A DNA stretch of 64,000 nt, taken from NCBI RefSeq assembly GCF_964204645.1, contig NC_134031.1:5687001-5751000 (forward strand), given 5' to 3'. The notes below the pieces were generated by a model that worked only from the letters and a program-made list of their open reading frames with translations, was not told the DNA's origin and did not search any database. Below are positions 36,429-47,844 of this stretch, one piece after another; within the stretch, counting starts at the first letter, position 1; the number at the start of each line of letters is the position of its first letter. The stretch comes from Tubulanus polymorphus (taxonomy: Eukaryota > Nemertea > Palaeonemertea > Tubulaniformes > Tubulanidae). A program made the position numbers and the translations under genes.

Positions 36429-38131
36429 ACTTCCGCCTCATGAATCTTCAAGACTAATCGTCCTGAAATGAGCATAACATACTTTCAAATGGTTTACTAA
36501 GATGTGAGTATTCACTTAAACCATTTTAATATTTGCAGATGCAAACACACAAACCGTGTCCTTCAAACAAAGAAAAACTGGTTTTGTGATCATTTCTAAG
36601 GATTTCAGAACAAAAATGACAGTTTTGGAAGACATGCAGGCAATTTGGCTTAAAAAAAGCGTGTCCAAAAAATCGAAAACCTCATTGGACTGAACATTTG
36701 ATTTGATTATTGTAAAAATTATTTTAGAATATAAAGATTTTATGGTTTACCTTACGATCAAGATCTCACTATTTAGAAAAGGCAGGTTTCTCGTATATCG
36801 AACGTCACACACGCCCAGCGCTCAAAAGCCTGGCTTTTGTCGACAAGCGACGCGACGCCTACCGACTCCTACCGACGCAACTGAGAACATACTGTACCTT
36901 GATATTTCTTCTCGCCATTTGGAATGTAAACGGTACCTTTTCGACGAATCATAGTCCTCCCTCTGAAAACCGTTTCGCTATTCGATAACACTGAACTATC
37001 GCTTTCGTTTGAACTTATTCCGTTATGAATTGCCCTATGCGGACAGTGAAAATCAATTTTGAATGTAGATTACGCCTACTGTGTAAATATTAAGTCGAAA
37101 AAACTTTTGGACTCTATAAGCGTCATATTGATGACACACCTGCTATTTCTGAACGTAATATCATCTGATGATTATCAGCTATTGTCAAGTGCGATATGTA
37201 TGTAATATATATTTGTAGTAACAGTAATAAGAGTCAGTTCGTAGTTTTTATCTAGTTTTATTTCACTCATCGTTTTACATGATTACGGATTCTAAAACCT
37301 ATTATTCTGGTTCGTGTATGAATGCGTTTAAAATCCTCTTACATTTCAATACTCTGCATGGCAAATTGATATGTCACATCGTGTTTAATCTTATTTTTAA
37401 CAAGTACAACACATACGTAACACAAAGAAACAGTCGACTGTTATCAAATTTGGCGGGGGGATTCCGAGGTGGGGAAAGATTCAATCAACCATGAATCATG
37501 AATCATAGTCTTGGACCAGTGAAAGAAATCAGTGATTTTATGATTTTATTAGGTATATGATATTGATGATATGAAATGATGAATCCTCGACTGCGATGAA
37601 TGTATACCTGTAGTAAGTCGACGTCATCGGTACGAAATAGTGAATTGCACTGTGTATAGAGGCAGCTACGACTCTACACATAAAAGGAATAATCATGATG
37701 TTTTCACTTATTAAACTTCGGCGAAAGAATCCTCAATGCCGAAATGATGTTAACACAGGCTGCAGAATATATATCATTAAATGTTGTTCTTATATTTGTC
37801 TATAGCTCGGAGCGTGGCGTGTTCAATTCTCATCTCTTTACAAAAATTCCCTAAATCTATACATCTATGGTGTGCCTAACTTCCATTGTTTATTTCTACT
37901 TCGAAAATATATTCCTATATGAAGGTCGATGTGCTGCTCCTGTGAACATATCCCAAAAGGGCTTAAGAGTGTGTGCCAAGTTAGATAGAATTCTAGAGAC
38001 AGTCTGAATCTGGCTTGAGCATTATCTCAAGGTTGGAGATTAGTTTTCTCAATCGTAGTTAGTGCTAATTGCAATCCAAAGAAACTGAAGAAAATGGAAG
38101 AATGATTAAATTCGGTTAGGCTATTTTTGAT
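36429..38131. other. Spacer between MATE genes 1 and 2
   Basis: 5' flank of gene 1, then 3' flank of gene 2. It holds the conserved GC-rich block described at 36790-36965. Long segments align with 39720-41198, showing that whole gene-plus-spacer units were duplicated. No other gene seen. Confidence 0.65.
36790..36965 (-). promoter_or_regulatory. Conserved upstream block of MATE gene 1
   Basis: A GC-rich island within AT-rich spacer (ACACGCCCAGCGCTC, GCGACGCGACGCCTACCGAC) followed by GGAATGTAAACGGTACC and TCCTCCCTC. The same block lies upstream of MATE gene 2 (40063-40250), and its AT-side half lies upstream of the deleted copy (33735-33850). On the minus strand it holds AAG|GT sites that could serve as donor to the acceptor near 36462, so it may combine promoter and 5' UTR exon. 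Confidence 0.45.
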
Positions 38132-39616
38132 TTATTGTATGGTTTCTAAACCTTTTTCTATTTTTGACGATGAATCTCGCCTTACGGCGGCGCTGGGCAT
38201 TGAATCAAATGTGCTGTAATCCGATTCTCCCTTTCCGGTTCCGCCTCGAATTGACTTCCGATCGTCTGTGGTTCTGTGACGCGCTAGTTTAGATTGTTCG
38301 TCCCAATCTAAAACAAATAGGGCGTACGGAACGAATATCAACGAATTTAAAACACATGAACTCTGGAATCCTATTATCACACTTATAGCACCTAACCGAG
38401 CAAAATACAATAGAATCAATCCTAACGATGTTCCTATTATTAAATTCACGAAACACGTTGCTGTAATTATGGCTATTTTAGCGCATCCTCGAATTGCTGC
38501 ATTAAACATCATGTCTACAGCAAATAAGGGCAAAGTTGCTCCAATGTACAGTAATATATATTTCAGTTTGGCTTCGACTAAACTATCAGTTGCAAGTCGC
38601 AGAGCTAAAACAGCGTGAAGCGAACAAATCAATACACCGAGAACTACAGCGACCATGATCGAAATACCTAGATAAAAAAACAAAGCTCGTTTGGCCGTAC
38701 GACCGTCCCTGGATGATAACAGGAAACCAACTCTCATACAACACGCTTCCGATATGCCCCAAAATATATTGTAGTTGAAATATATTACTTGCAACGAGAC
38801 GCTCAATGCTACAAGTTCAATCACTCCAAAAGTACCGGTCGAGAAAACACCGATTGTCAGAGCAGTCGTGATACACATTGCTGATGCTGTTGACCCGAGA
38901 GCCATACTAGCGACCTCCCATAGATTCTTAAATATGTCCATATTAGTTCTGTATATAGCGATAGTGTCTTTATTGGCCAGAGAAGATCCAATAGCCATGC
39001 AAACTGCATTGAGGACAAAGAATACGAGTAAAGAGATGGCCACCCCGAGACTGGCCAAACGTAGTACAACAACCATGACGTAACAGATTACTGCAGTGAT
39101 AACGCTGTTGAATATCGTTACAATAATGACCAGTTTAACAATATCCTGAGACATTAAAAAACGCGTAAAAATATCATTCGCGAGCACAAAAATGTTATCA
39201 GGTGACATCACCATCAGTATCCTTCCGGCTTCCTCAGCAACGGTTGCATTTTGTCCGAAAAGTATAAATATTTTGTCGGCTGTGAAATTCAGTGGCAGCA
39301 ACAATAAACCGCTACAAATCAGTAATAACAACCCTCTTTGTAACAACAAGCGTAAATAACGATAGTTTTTAGCGCCGAAAGCTTGCGAGAATAGTCCTTC
39401 TATACCCATCGACATACCCATGCCAAATGAGTATAGGAGTCCAAAATACGTGCATACCAAAGAAAAGGCGGCTTGCGAAATCAGATTGGATTGTGCAATC
39501 ATTATGGTACACACTAAGAAAGGCGATTCGTTTAAAACGGGAACAACTACAATCGGCCATGACGTCACAAAAAAGAAACGTAATTCCTCACGTAACCAAA
39601 CCGGAAGTGGTTTCAT
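38132..39616 (-). CDS. MATE-family multidrug/organic cation transporter 2
   Basis: A 494-aa intronless coding region starting at MKPLPVWLREEL (ATG at 39616). It has the same length and domain layout as the gene at 34884-36368 and is very similar to it, with both MATE signature regions intact (GLFSQAFGAKNY; ISEACCMRVGFLLSS). Differences are mainly conservative hydrophobic changes in the helices, so substrate range could differ slightly. The 5' acceptor TTTCAG|GACAATGAATC (about 39719) and the GC-rich upstream block are present. No frame damage. Confidence 0.93.
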   Translation of the reverse strand: MKPLPVWLREELRFFFVTSWPIVVVPVLNESPFLVCTIMIAQSNLISQAAFSLVCTYFGLLYSFGMGMSMGIEGLFSQAFGAKNYRYLRLLLQRGLLLLICSGLLLLPLNFTADKIFILFGQNATVAEEAGRILMVMSPDNIFVLANDIFTRFLMSQDIVKLVIIVTIFNSVITAVICYVMVVVLRLASLGVAISLLVFFVLNAVCMAIGSSLANKDTIAIYRTNMDIFKNLWEVASMALGSTASAMCITTALTIGVFSTGTFGVIELVALSVSLQVIYFNYNIFWGISEACCMRVGFLLSSRDGRTAKRALFFYLGISIMVAVVLGVLICSLHAVLALRLATDSLVEAKLKYILLYIGATLPLFAVDMMFNAAIRGCAKIAIITATCFVNLIIGTSLGLILLYFARLGAISVIIGFQSSCVLNSLIFVPYALFVLDWDEQSKLARHRTTDDRKSIRGGTGKGESDYSTFDSMPSAAVRRDSSSKIEKGLETIQ

Positions 39617-39719
39617 TTCTCCCTCCAGTAGCTCTGTCGCTTGTTTTACCGATTTTGTTCAAACCGAGCACACGAAATTCTGTTTCACTTCTGCCTCATG
39701 ATCAACAAGATTCATTGTC

Positions 39720-41198
39720 CTGAAATGAACATTACACACTTTCCAATTACTTATCAAGGTGAGAGTGTTCACTTTACGTGTCCTCCAAAGACAGAAAACC
39801 TTGTTTTTATTATTCTCTCTGACACTCGATACGAGCTTTATTTTCAATTATTGTATCTTATCATTTCTAAGGATTTCAGGACAAAAAAATACAGTTTTGG
39901 AAGACATGCAGGAAACTTGACTCAAAAAGTGTCTCCAAAAAATAGAAAACCTCATTGAACTGAACATATGAATTGATTATCATAAAAGATATAGTAGAAT
40001 ATAAAGATTTGCGATTTAGCTTATAATCAAAATATAACTATTTAGAATATATATAAAAGACACTTTTCTCGTATATCGAACGTCACACACGCCCAGCGCT
40101 CGAAAGCCTGACTTATGTCGACAAGCAACGCGACGCCTACCGACTCCTACCGACGCAACTGATAACAGTCATACGTTACCTTGGTAGATCTGCTTGCCAT
40201 TTAGGATGTAAACGGCACCTTTTCGTCGAGTCGTGGTCCTCCCTCAGAAAACCGTTTCACTATTTTGATAACACTGAACTATCACTTTCGGTCTAAGTGT
40301 ACATATTGGCGCCTAATAATACGTAAATGTCTAGTCGAAAAACATTTTCGACTATACCAGCGTCATATTGTGATAACACACCTAATACTTCTGAATGTAA
40401 TATTCAATCCGATGATAATCAGCTATTGTCATATATTTATATATGTACGTAGTTACAGTAATAAGAGTCAGTCAGTTTATATCTAATCTTAATTTATTCA
40501 TCGTTTTACACGATGATGAATTCTGAAACCTATTATTATGGTTCGTGTATGAATGCGTATAGAATCCTCAACGTTTCTATGCGGTGAGGGGAATTATTCA
40601 ATTGAATCTATCATGAATCGTGAATTATCATTTTGAACCGTTGAAAAGAAATCAGTGATTATTTGTATATGATATTGATGATATGATGAATACAGCACGT
40701 ATCGGAAGAAATGAATACCTCCAGTAAGTCGACGTATTTCCTTACTTGACTAAAAGAATCCTAAATCCCAAAATGATATTAACACAGCAGCAGATATATA
40801 GTTATATGTTGTTCTTTTATTTGTATCTCGCTCAAGAGTGTGGCATGCGCAATTCTTATCTGTTTACAAAATTACCCTATTATCTAAAACTCCCGCGACG
40901 CGTCCTAATCTGAATCCAATCGGTTAAATCTAATTCGAAAGTATGTTTCTATTTGTTGGGTCAATATTTTGCTCCTGCGAACATCATATGATTCTAGACA
41001 TAGCCCAAACGGTGTTAAGAGTAACGGTGTTAAGAGTTTGTGCCAATTTAGTTAGATAGAATTCTAGAGACAGCCTGAATCTGGCTTGAGCATTATCTCA
41101 AGGTTGGAGAATAGTTTTCCAAATGATAGTTTGTGCGAATTGCGATCCGAAGAATTGGAGGCGGATGAATGAAAAATGAAGTCAAAATTATTTTTGAT
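39720..41198. other. Spacer between MATE genes 2 and 3
   Basis: Aligns in long stretches with the preceding spacer, including the GC-rich block (40063-40250, with TCGACAAGCAACGCGACG) and the region just downstream of gene 3 (CTCGCTCAAGAGTGTGGC at about 40827). A short internal duplication of GGTGTTAAGAGT occurs near 41012-41036. No gene seen. Confidence 0.65.
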
Positions 41199-42686
41199 TT
41201 ATTGTATGGTTTCTGAGCCATTTACTATTTTTGATGATGAATCTCGCCTCACGGCGGCGCTGGGCGTTGAATCAAACGTGCTGTAATCCGATTCTCCTTT
41301 TCCGGTTCCGCCTTGAATTAACTTCACATCATGTGTAGTTCTGTGACGCGCTAGTTTAGCTTGTTCGTCCCAATCTAAAACAAATAGGGCGTACGGAACG
41401 AATATCAACGAATTTAAAACGCACGAACTCTGGTATCCGATTATCACACTCATAGCACCTAAGCGTGTAACGTATAGTAGAATCAGACCTAACGATGTTC
41501 CTAGTAGTAAGGTCACTAAACACGTTGTTGTAATTATGGCTATTTTAGCGCATCCTCGAATTGCCCCATTAAATATAACATCCACAGCAAAAAGGGGCAT
41601 AGTTGCTCCAATGTACAGAAATATAAATTTCAGTTTGGCTTCGACCAAACTATCAGTGGCAAGACGCAGAGCTAAAACAGCGTGAAGCGAACAAATCAAT
41701 ACACCGAGAACTACGGCGACCATCATCGAAATACTTTGATAAAAGAACAAAGCTCTTTTGGCTGCCTGACCGTCCCTGGATGATAACAAGAAACCAACTC
41801 TCATACTACACACTTCCGCTATGCCCCATAATATATTGAGGTTAAAATATATTACTTGCAACGAGACGCTCAATGCTACAAGTTCAACCGCTCCAAACGT
41901 ACCGGTCAAGAAGATACCGATTGTCAGAGCTGTCGTGATACACATAACTGATACTGTTGACCCGAAGGCCATACAAGCGACCTCCCATAGATTCTTAAAT
42001 ATGTCCATATTAGTTCTGTATATAGCGATAGTGTCTTTATTGGCCAGAGAAGATCCAATAGCCATGCAAACTGTATTGATGCAAAAAAATACGAGTAAAG
42101 AGATGGCCGCACCTAGACTGGCCAAACGTAGTACAACAACCATGACGTAACAGATTACCGCGGTGATAACGTTATTCAAAATTGCTACAACAACGACCGG
42201 TATAACAATATCCTGTGCCATCAAAAAACGCGAAAAAAGAGCATTTGCGAGCACAAAAATGTTATCGGGTGACATCACCATCAGCATCCGTCCAGCCTCC
42301 TCAGCAACGGTGGCATTTTGTCCGAAAAGCACGAATATTTTGTCGGCTGTGAAATTCAGTGGCAGCAACAATAAACCGCTACAAATCAGTATTAACAATC
42401 CTCTCTGCAACAACAAGCGTAAATAACCATAGTTTTTGGCGCCGAAAGCTTGCGAGAATAGTCCTTCTATACCCATCGACATACCCATACCAAATGAGAA
42501 GAGTAGTCCAAAAAGCGTGTCTATAAGAGAAAAGGCGGCTTGCGAAATCAGATTCGATTGTGCGACCATTATAGTACACGTTAGAAGAGGCAAATCGGCT
42601 AAAACAAGAACAGTAAGAACCGGCCATGACGTCCCGAAGAAGAAATGTAATTCCTCTCGTAACCAATCTGGAAGTGCTTTCATCAT
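41199..42686 (-). CDS. MATE-family multidrug/organic cation transporter 3
   Basis: A 495-aa intronless coding region starting MMKALPDWLREELHFFFGTS. It shares the array's MATE signatures (GLFSQAFGAKNY; a variant IAEVCSMRVGFLLSS) and Ser-rich C-terminus, but is the most divergent of the three, especially in the first 60 residues (ADLPLLTCTIM) and around helix 4 (LANALFSRFLMAQ). Its upstream DNA does not carry the GC-rich block or the TTTCAG|GAC acceptor of the others, so its promoter probably differs. It is the 5'-most intact unit in the direction of transcription. Confidence 0.92.
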   Translation of the reverse strand: MMKALPDWLREELHFFFGTSWPVLTVLVLADLPLLTCTIMVAQSNLISQAAFSLIDTLFGLLFSFGMGMSMGIEGLFSQAFGAKNYGYLRLLLQRGLLILICSGLLLLPLNFTADKIFVLFGQNATVAEEAGRMLMVMSPDNIFVLANALFSRFLMAQDIVIPVVVVAILNNVITAVICYVMVVVLRLASLGAAISLLVFFCINTVCMAIGSSLANKDTIAIYRTNMDIFKNLWEVACMAFGSTVSVMCITTALTIGIFLTGTFGAVELVALSVSLQVIYFNLNILWGIAEVCSMRVGFLLSSRDGQAAKRALFFYQSISMMVAVVLGVLICSLHAVLALRLATDSLVEAKLKFIFLYIGATMPLFAVDVIFNGAIRGCAKIAIITTTCLVTLLLGTSLGLILLYVTRLGAMSVIIGYQSSCVLNSLIFVPYALFVLDWDEQAKLARHRTTHDVKLIQGGTGKGESDYSTFDSTPSAAVRRDSSSKIVNGSETIQ

Positions 42687-42961
42687 CGTCTTATGCTCTT
42701 TTTTCTCCTCAATAACCGATGTTTCTTCAAGTATGTCCGTGTTTTGTTTATTTCAGAGATAGATTATCAGTTCAACCATGGACCCTGAAACTATTTGGAG
42801 TCAGTAGTTTTAATTTCGAGTACTGCTCGACGTCGTGTTCGCGCTCCGAATGTATATTGAATATATACAGAATGTATACACGCATTTCATTGGTCATAAT
42901 CGTTTAATGCGCCAGACAGCTCAAGGATAAAAATGGAATCCATATAAATCCTGACATCATC

Positions 42962-43345
42962 CATATTCATCCCAAACTAAAATGAATTGGGCGTATGGAA
43001 CGAATATCAACGAATTTAAAACACATGAAATCTGTAATCCTAATTATTACACTCAAAGCGCCTAACCGAGAAAATTCGGTACAGTAAGGTTAATTTCAGT
43101 TTGGCTTCGATCACCATCAGCATCAGCATTCTTCCAGCCACTTCAAAACGGTTGCATTTTCTCCGAAAAGAATAAACATTTTGTCAGCAATGAAATTCTT
43201 CGGTGGCAACAATAAACCGTTTCAAATCAGTATTAAAAACCCTGTCGTAACAACAAGCGTTAATAACGATAGTTTTTGGCGCCGAAAGCTTGCGAGAATA
43301 GTCCTTTTATACCGATCGACATTTTATCCATCCTAAATGAGTACA
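42962..43345 (-). pseudogene. MATE transporter remnant
   Basis: Fragments matching three separated parts of the intact genes in order: the C-terminal region (CATCCCAAACTAAAA, GTATGGAACGAATATCAACG), the middle (TTCAGTTTGGCTTCGA, then CACCATCAGCAT) and the N-terminal third (GTTTTTGGCGCCGAAAGCTT, GCGAGAATAGTCC). Large deletions and frameshifts separate them. A dead fifth unit at the 5' end of the array. Confidence 0.85.
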
Positions 43346-43407
43346 CCAACCTTTTTTCGTCCGTCATGCAATATGTTTCATAAGATGCGCAACCTTTGAA
43401 AAATCAA

Positions 43408-43755
43408 TGGGGTACCCGCAGTGCTACTGTGGCAATCGAGGATTCCACTTATGGCAGTCGAGGATCCGCCAGGTTCGCTAGTAGATAGTTGGTCGTCCGC
43501 GTTCTTTTTCATTCTACATTTCATTTAAATCTGAATGAACATTTCTCTTAAATGAATCAATGAAGACTATACCCATATCTGATCAGAAGAATGTAAGTAT
43601 TTCATATTTGATGAGTCCTGTGGTAGTATATGGATTCAGGAGTCTAAAAATCCAGTTCATAGTCAATTTAAAATGAACTAATGTTGACAACGACAACGAA
43701 CAACCAACTGCTCGTCACGCCACCTGACGGAATAGCTGGTTTTGCGGGTACCCCA
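43408..43755. repeat. MITE-like foldback with TGGGGTACCCGCA ends
   Basis: TGGGGTACCCGCA at 43408-43420 is inverted as TGCGGGTACCCCA at 43743-43755. Inner segments (GATAGTTGGTCGTCCGCG versus CGAACAACCAACTGCTCG) also pair. About 350 bp with no coding capacity; no clear target-site duplication seen. Confidence 0.7.
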
Positions 43756-44660
43756 GTAGGGTGGTAATATCTATAAGTACTAAAAATAAGAATTAATTGG
43801 GTAACCCATAAATGTACGCTCCAGCGCACACGAGTACATTTTTTAACTGATCCCTCAGATGCCTCATACTGTGTCTCATTTCTGTCTCTAGTTTCTTTTT
43901 TATCTTGAATATTTAATTATTAGGCCTAATATCGGGTAACTCAAAAAGCTCTGATTGGATAGGATTGGTAGCAATCATTAGGAGTCATTTCTATTTGACG
44001 CCGTAAAAACAGTTATGATAATACTTACATACATTGAAAACTGAATTTGAATAATAGCTTTGCTAGATAAATTATCTTTATTTTACTTTAGTTAATGAAA
44101 CGCCATTCTCTGCGTTACTGTATTTGTGTGCCTTGATCCTTGTGTGGGAAAACTGATACTGTTTGATTCGACCTACGAGCAGTTATCTGAACAATTGCTC
44201 GTAGATTCGACAAATAGTCGTTATTCTGAGGTCGTGCGTCTAAACCGGCTATTATCCGGTTGACTGACCTCTAATCTTGTGAGAACATATCTCAGACGTT
44301 GTACATGTACATTCCCTTTGCTATCTGATTGATCTTCGTACTACCACGTATACGTCTTATCAACATTCATTGTTAGCTCGGATTTTGTGTACCTTAAAAA
44401 AGATATCCGTTTACACCTCAGAATTGTTGTACATTTTCAAAAGCATTATAAAAATGATATATGAGAATGTTTTATGATTACTGAATATGTTCATGATAAT
44501 ATATAATATATACATAATAGACAATATAAAATATATGAATAAAATGAAATCAAAGTGAATAGAAATCTTTAACATCGAATTCATTTCTATTGATTCAAAT
44601 TCATAAATCATCTATCATCGTTGGTTATTACTGAATTATACTTGTAACTAGAAATAACTT
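43756..44660. other. Intergenic, no gene
   Basis: Contains the R1 head motif TTGACGCCGTAAAAAC at about 43997 and a hairpin at 44168-44210 (CTACGAGCA / TGCTCGTAG). A similar CTACAAGCAACTAG...TTGCTCGTAG hairpin lies at about 4671-4701. The rest is AT-rich. Confidence 0.55.
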
Positions 44661-45266
44661 TCAGGAAGAATTCACTGGATGTCCTGTTACGGTCGTTAGG
44701 TCGTAATAGAATTGAATCGCATCGACGTAGCCGTCTTGCCCTTTTAAGTTACCGACTTTCGGAAGGACGGCCAGTTCCGTGAATCCCAGTTTCCGCCATA
44801 ATCTAAGCGAAGCCACGTTGCTTACGTAGACGAGGTTGAATAGGCTGGCTCGGTAGCCCAGATCACGAGCTATGTACAGATAATTCCTGCCCATGAACTG
44901 TCCGACCCCTCGTCCGCGCGCCGCGTGGTCGACTATGAAACCCCCGTTGGAGTAATGCGACGATCGTCCCGGGTAGTTCGGTTTCACGTAGAACGCCCCG
45001 AACACTTTACCCGTATCGTAGTCTTTGCAAACAAAAACGTCAAACGTCGTATAAAACGCTCGGAATTCTTCGACCGAGTCCACGGATTCCTGCGGATAGG
45101 CATCGCCATCTTCTACGATGCGTTTCAATATTCTATGAAGATCGGCCTCGTGTTCTTCCGCTTTATATAGGTCTATAACCGCCTGGCGGCCATCTTTTAA
45201 TTCACCGATTATAGGTAGGTAGGGAATCGTAGCAGTCGACTGTCGAGGTTTCATATAGTATGCCAT
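44661..45266 (-). CDS. GNAT-family N-acetyltransferase
   Basis: A single coding exon of 201 aa. The acetyl-CoA site is clear: GGFIVDHAARGRGVGQ (about 108-123) with the R-G-R-G-V-G loop, followed by the helix and the VYVSNVASLRLWRKLGF motif of GNAT enzymes. Layout is closest to single-domain GNATs of the type related to fungal small-molecule acetyltransferases, so a small amine or amino-acid-like substrate is possible; the substrate cannot be read from sequence. The ATG at 45266 follows a strong CACTTTCAG acceptor by six bases, so there is a 5' UTR intron (or a trans-splice site). No signal peptide, so cytosolic. Length is normal and intact. Confidence 0.92.
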   Translation of the reverse strand: MAYYMKPRQSTATIPYLPIIGELKDGRQAVIDLYKAEEHEADLHRILKRIVEDGDAYPQESVDSVEEFRAFYTTFDVFVCKDYDTGKVFGAFYVKPNYPGRSSHYSNGGFIVDHAARGRGVGQFMGRNYLYIARDLGYRASLFNLVYVSNVASLRLWRKLGFTELAVLPKVGNLKGQDGYVDAIQFYYDLTTVTGHPVNSS

Positions 45267-45672
45267 GTTTGGCTGAAAGTGAAGAAATCAGACATCCAAA
45301 TTAAAATAGCAATTGATTTTCAAAAGAATTTCTTATCAGTAAATCTATATAATTTTACTCCTGCGTGATCTTGTCCCCAAATCACAAAACACAATTCAAT
45401 CGTTTGGATGTATAATGAAATATTGCATTGAAATAACGAGTGCAAATCTATAGCTTAGGTTTAGATGATTTAGGCTTCAAATATAGAGCCTTGACTAGTA
45501 AACGTTTTATATAAAACATCCATGCAAAGAAATCATTTCTGATTTATCGTTCATTACTATCGAATCCTTTACGTTTATCATGATAATATTTTGTACTTAC
45601 TCTTTGCAACGATTTTCCTTGCATATAAGATATTGAAATATCCGAATCAACAGATTATAGACACGTCGTCCG

Positions 45673-45933
45673 TTTAGTAACTCTCTTATAAGCAAAACTA
45701 CATTTTTTCTTTTGTACCGGTCACCAGTTATCGGTAGAAACCTACAAAGATAACAAGTATTATTTATACTTCACGGATTGCATTCGTACACATTTGGATT
45801 TTGGACATTGCATTTAGTAACTCTCTTATAAGCAAAACTACATTCTCTTTTGTACCGGTCACCAGTTATCGGTAGAAACCTACATAGATAACATGTATTA
45901 TTTATACTTCACGGATTGCATTCGTACACATTT
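45673..45933. repeat. Recent tandem duplication, about 140-bp period
   Basis: 45673-45795 and 45813-45933 are nearly identical (TTTAGTAACTCTCTTATAAG, TTTGTACCGGTCACCAG, TTCACGGATTGCATTCG). They lie upstream of the GNAT gene, possibly in its promoter or 5' UTR intron region. Confidence 0.92.
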
Positions 45934-46081
45934 TTGTGTACTAAAAAGTTAGCGATTTTCACAAATCTCATAGACGATAGACCTAGATGTTTGTTGTACT
46001 ATATCAAGCAGAGATAAACCGAGTGACAGACTGATATATATATATGTATATATATGATATCACACCGTGTTGAAAATTAAC

Positions 46082-46302
46082 AAAGTTTTTGGCGCCCTCC
46101 TAAGACGTAGGGCGTTGGAAGCAATTTTTTATTGCCGCGGCCAAATGCCGATTTTGGACAGATTGTAAATATTGCCGCGGCGAATTTACTTAATTTCTTC
46201 GATCAAAAACGCGGTATTCTAAGAAAAATAAAAAGTCATTCAATGAATTATTGCCGCGGCTTTCCCCGCTGCAGTCGCTGCGCTTCCAACGCCAAAACTT
46301 TC
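46082..46302. repeat. GCCGCGGC-containing inverted repeat element
   Basis: Left end AAAGTTTTTGGCG, then GCGTTGGAAGC, faces right end GCTTCCAACGCC, AAAACTTT. TTGCCGCGGC occurs three times inside (near 46132, 46173 and 46250). A roughly 220-bp foldback with strong GC contrast to its surroundings. Confidence 0.65.
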
Positions 46303-47840
46303 CATAAGCCACTACGAATGAGAGATGTTAAACAGTCACACAAAACGTCATCGAAAGTGCATTGTACTTTACGAAAGCAGTTAAAAAGTAATTAACCCAC
46401 TTAATACTGTAACCTACGAGGCACTGTTCATGCGGGTTCAAAGCAACAGGGTGCGGCAAACACGAAACAGCTGCTTCCTTCCTGTCATTCCTAAAAGCAG
46501 AAAATTTGATAATGACAAATTATTGCAAATAATATATAACCCATGGACTGACACCTAGTGAAAAGTTATAACATTTACTTAATGACAGCTGACGTATTGT
46601 GGGTGATGCCTAACTTTAATCTACACCATATCCGAAGTGACCATGGTGTCCCTGGACCCCTAGTTACATGAAAATAATCCCCAAATAAACAAACCTCCAT
46701 GTCACATTTCACCTATATGTATATATTACTACATTCCCCATTTTCCACCAGGCGCCAATATTTTCTTCGTAAGTATTTTTCTTGTTATTTCAATAGCTCA
46801 TTTTTCATTACCAAATTCGACAATCATCAGGGTCTAAATTGTGGTCTGATGGAATTGATCTCCAATGTTGTGGTATCGCGTTGTAAATATATAACTGTGG
46901 ATACTATTATAATACCATGGATTCTAAGGCCTAGCTATTTTTCCAGCATGGATAGTAGAAAGAAGGCCTGTTTCCACTATCCATGCTGACATCTATATTA
47001 TCTCTGTTATCCATCATCTTTGCACTAAATATTGTTGATTATGTACCTGTCAAGTTTTCTTTGACAACAAAGTTTCTATTGATACATGTTTTCGTGTGTG
47101 TTTATTCCTTTATCTTGAACTAGGGATTTATTTATTCCCTCTTAATATTTTTGGTTTATTGACTTGATTTGACTAAGGTTATTTTGCGCAAACGTTGTCC
47201 GCCACGAGGGTTCATTTGACTTAGGGTGACTTAACGGAACAAAACTAGAATACACAGTTATGTAATAATGCAAACCGGTGTTGAATAAAAATTGCCAATT
47301 TCATGTATTGAAACTGAATGAATCCATTTAATTTTCGGATGATCCGTTAGAACTTGTCTTAATTGCCTAATTTCGCAGACCCGTTCGGTCACAATGAGGG
47401 TTCCCGAGTAGACACGCATGATCAGGATAATGTGAGCAGAGACTATTGGACTTATACTCAAGAAGGCACTGAAATCGCTAATTTCAACTCAATTAATATT
47501 GATCATTAGACAACTAGTGTCACTTGCTCGAAACGAAATTGTATAGATAGATATCTATGCTGAGCATAACGCCAATAAATTTGAATTGGTTTGCCTCCCT
47601 GGCCAGCAGTACTGACTTCTTCCTCGACAGCAACACAAGTAAGTTTTTGAACATCTATCTGAACCGCGTTTTTCAGTGTGTAGTGTAGTTGATCGATTAA
47701 TAGTGATACAAGCAGCAAGTGCTTTTTAAAAGTACAAATTATCAATTATTTGTACTTTTTCCTTACAGCATATTCTTCGATCTGGCATAACCTCCTTTTC
47801 AGGCATTCGGTCTCTGACGCGATACACCTCAGATTACAGA
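46303..47840. other. Intergenic, no gene
   Basis: Small frames only. Contains a perfect short hairpin AAAAGTACAAAT...ATTTGTACTTTT (about 47727-47758). A CTCCTTTTCAG acceptor near 47802, just upstream of the TSP1 gene, suggests that gene has a 5' UTR intron whose first exon lies in this stretch. Confidence 0.5.
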
Positions 47841-47844
47841 AATC

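Noticed and set aside
38775-39083. Plus-strand frames of about 100 codons inside all MATE genes
   Set aside because: They recur at the same place in each paralogue (35584, 38775, 41821) because they are antisense shadows of conserved coding sequence.
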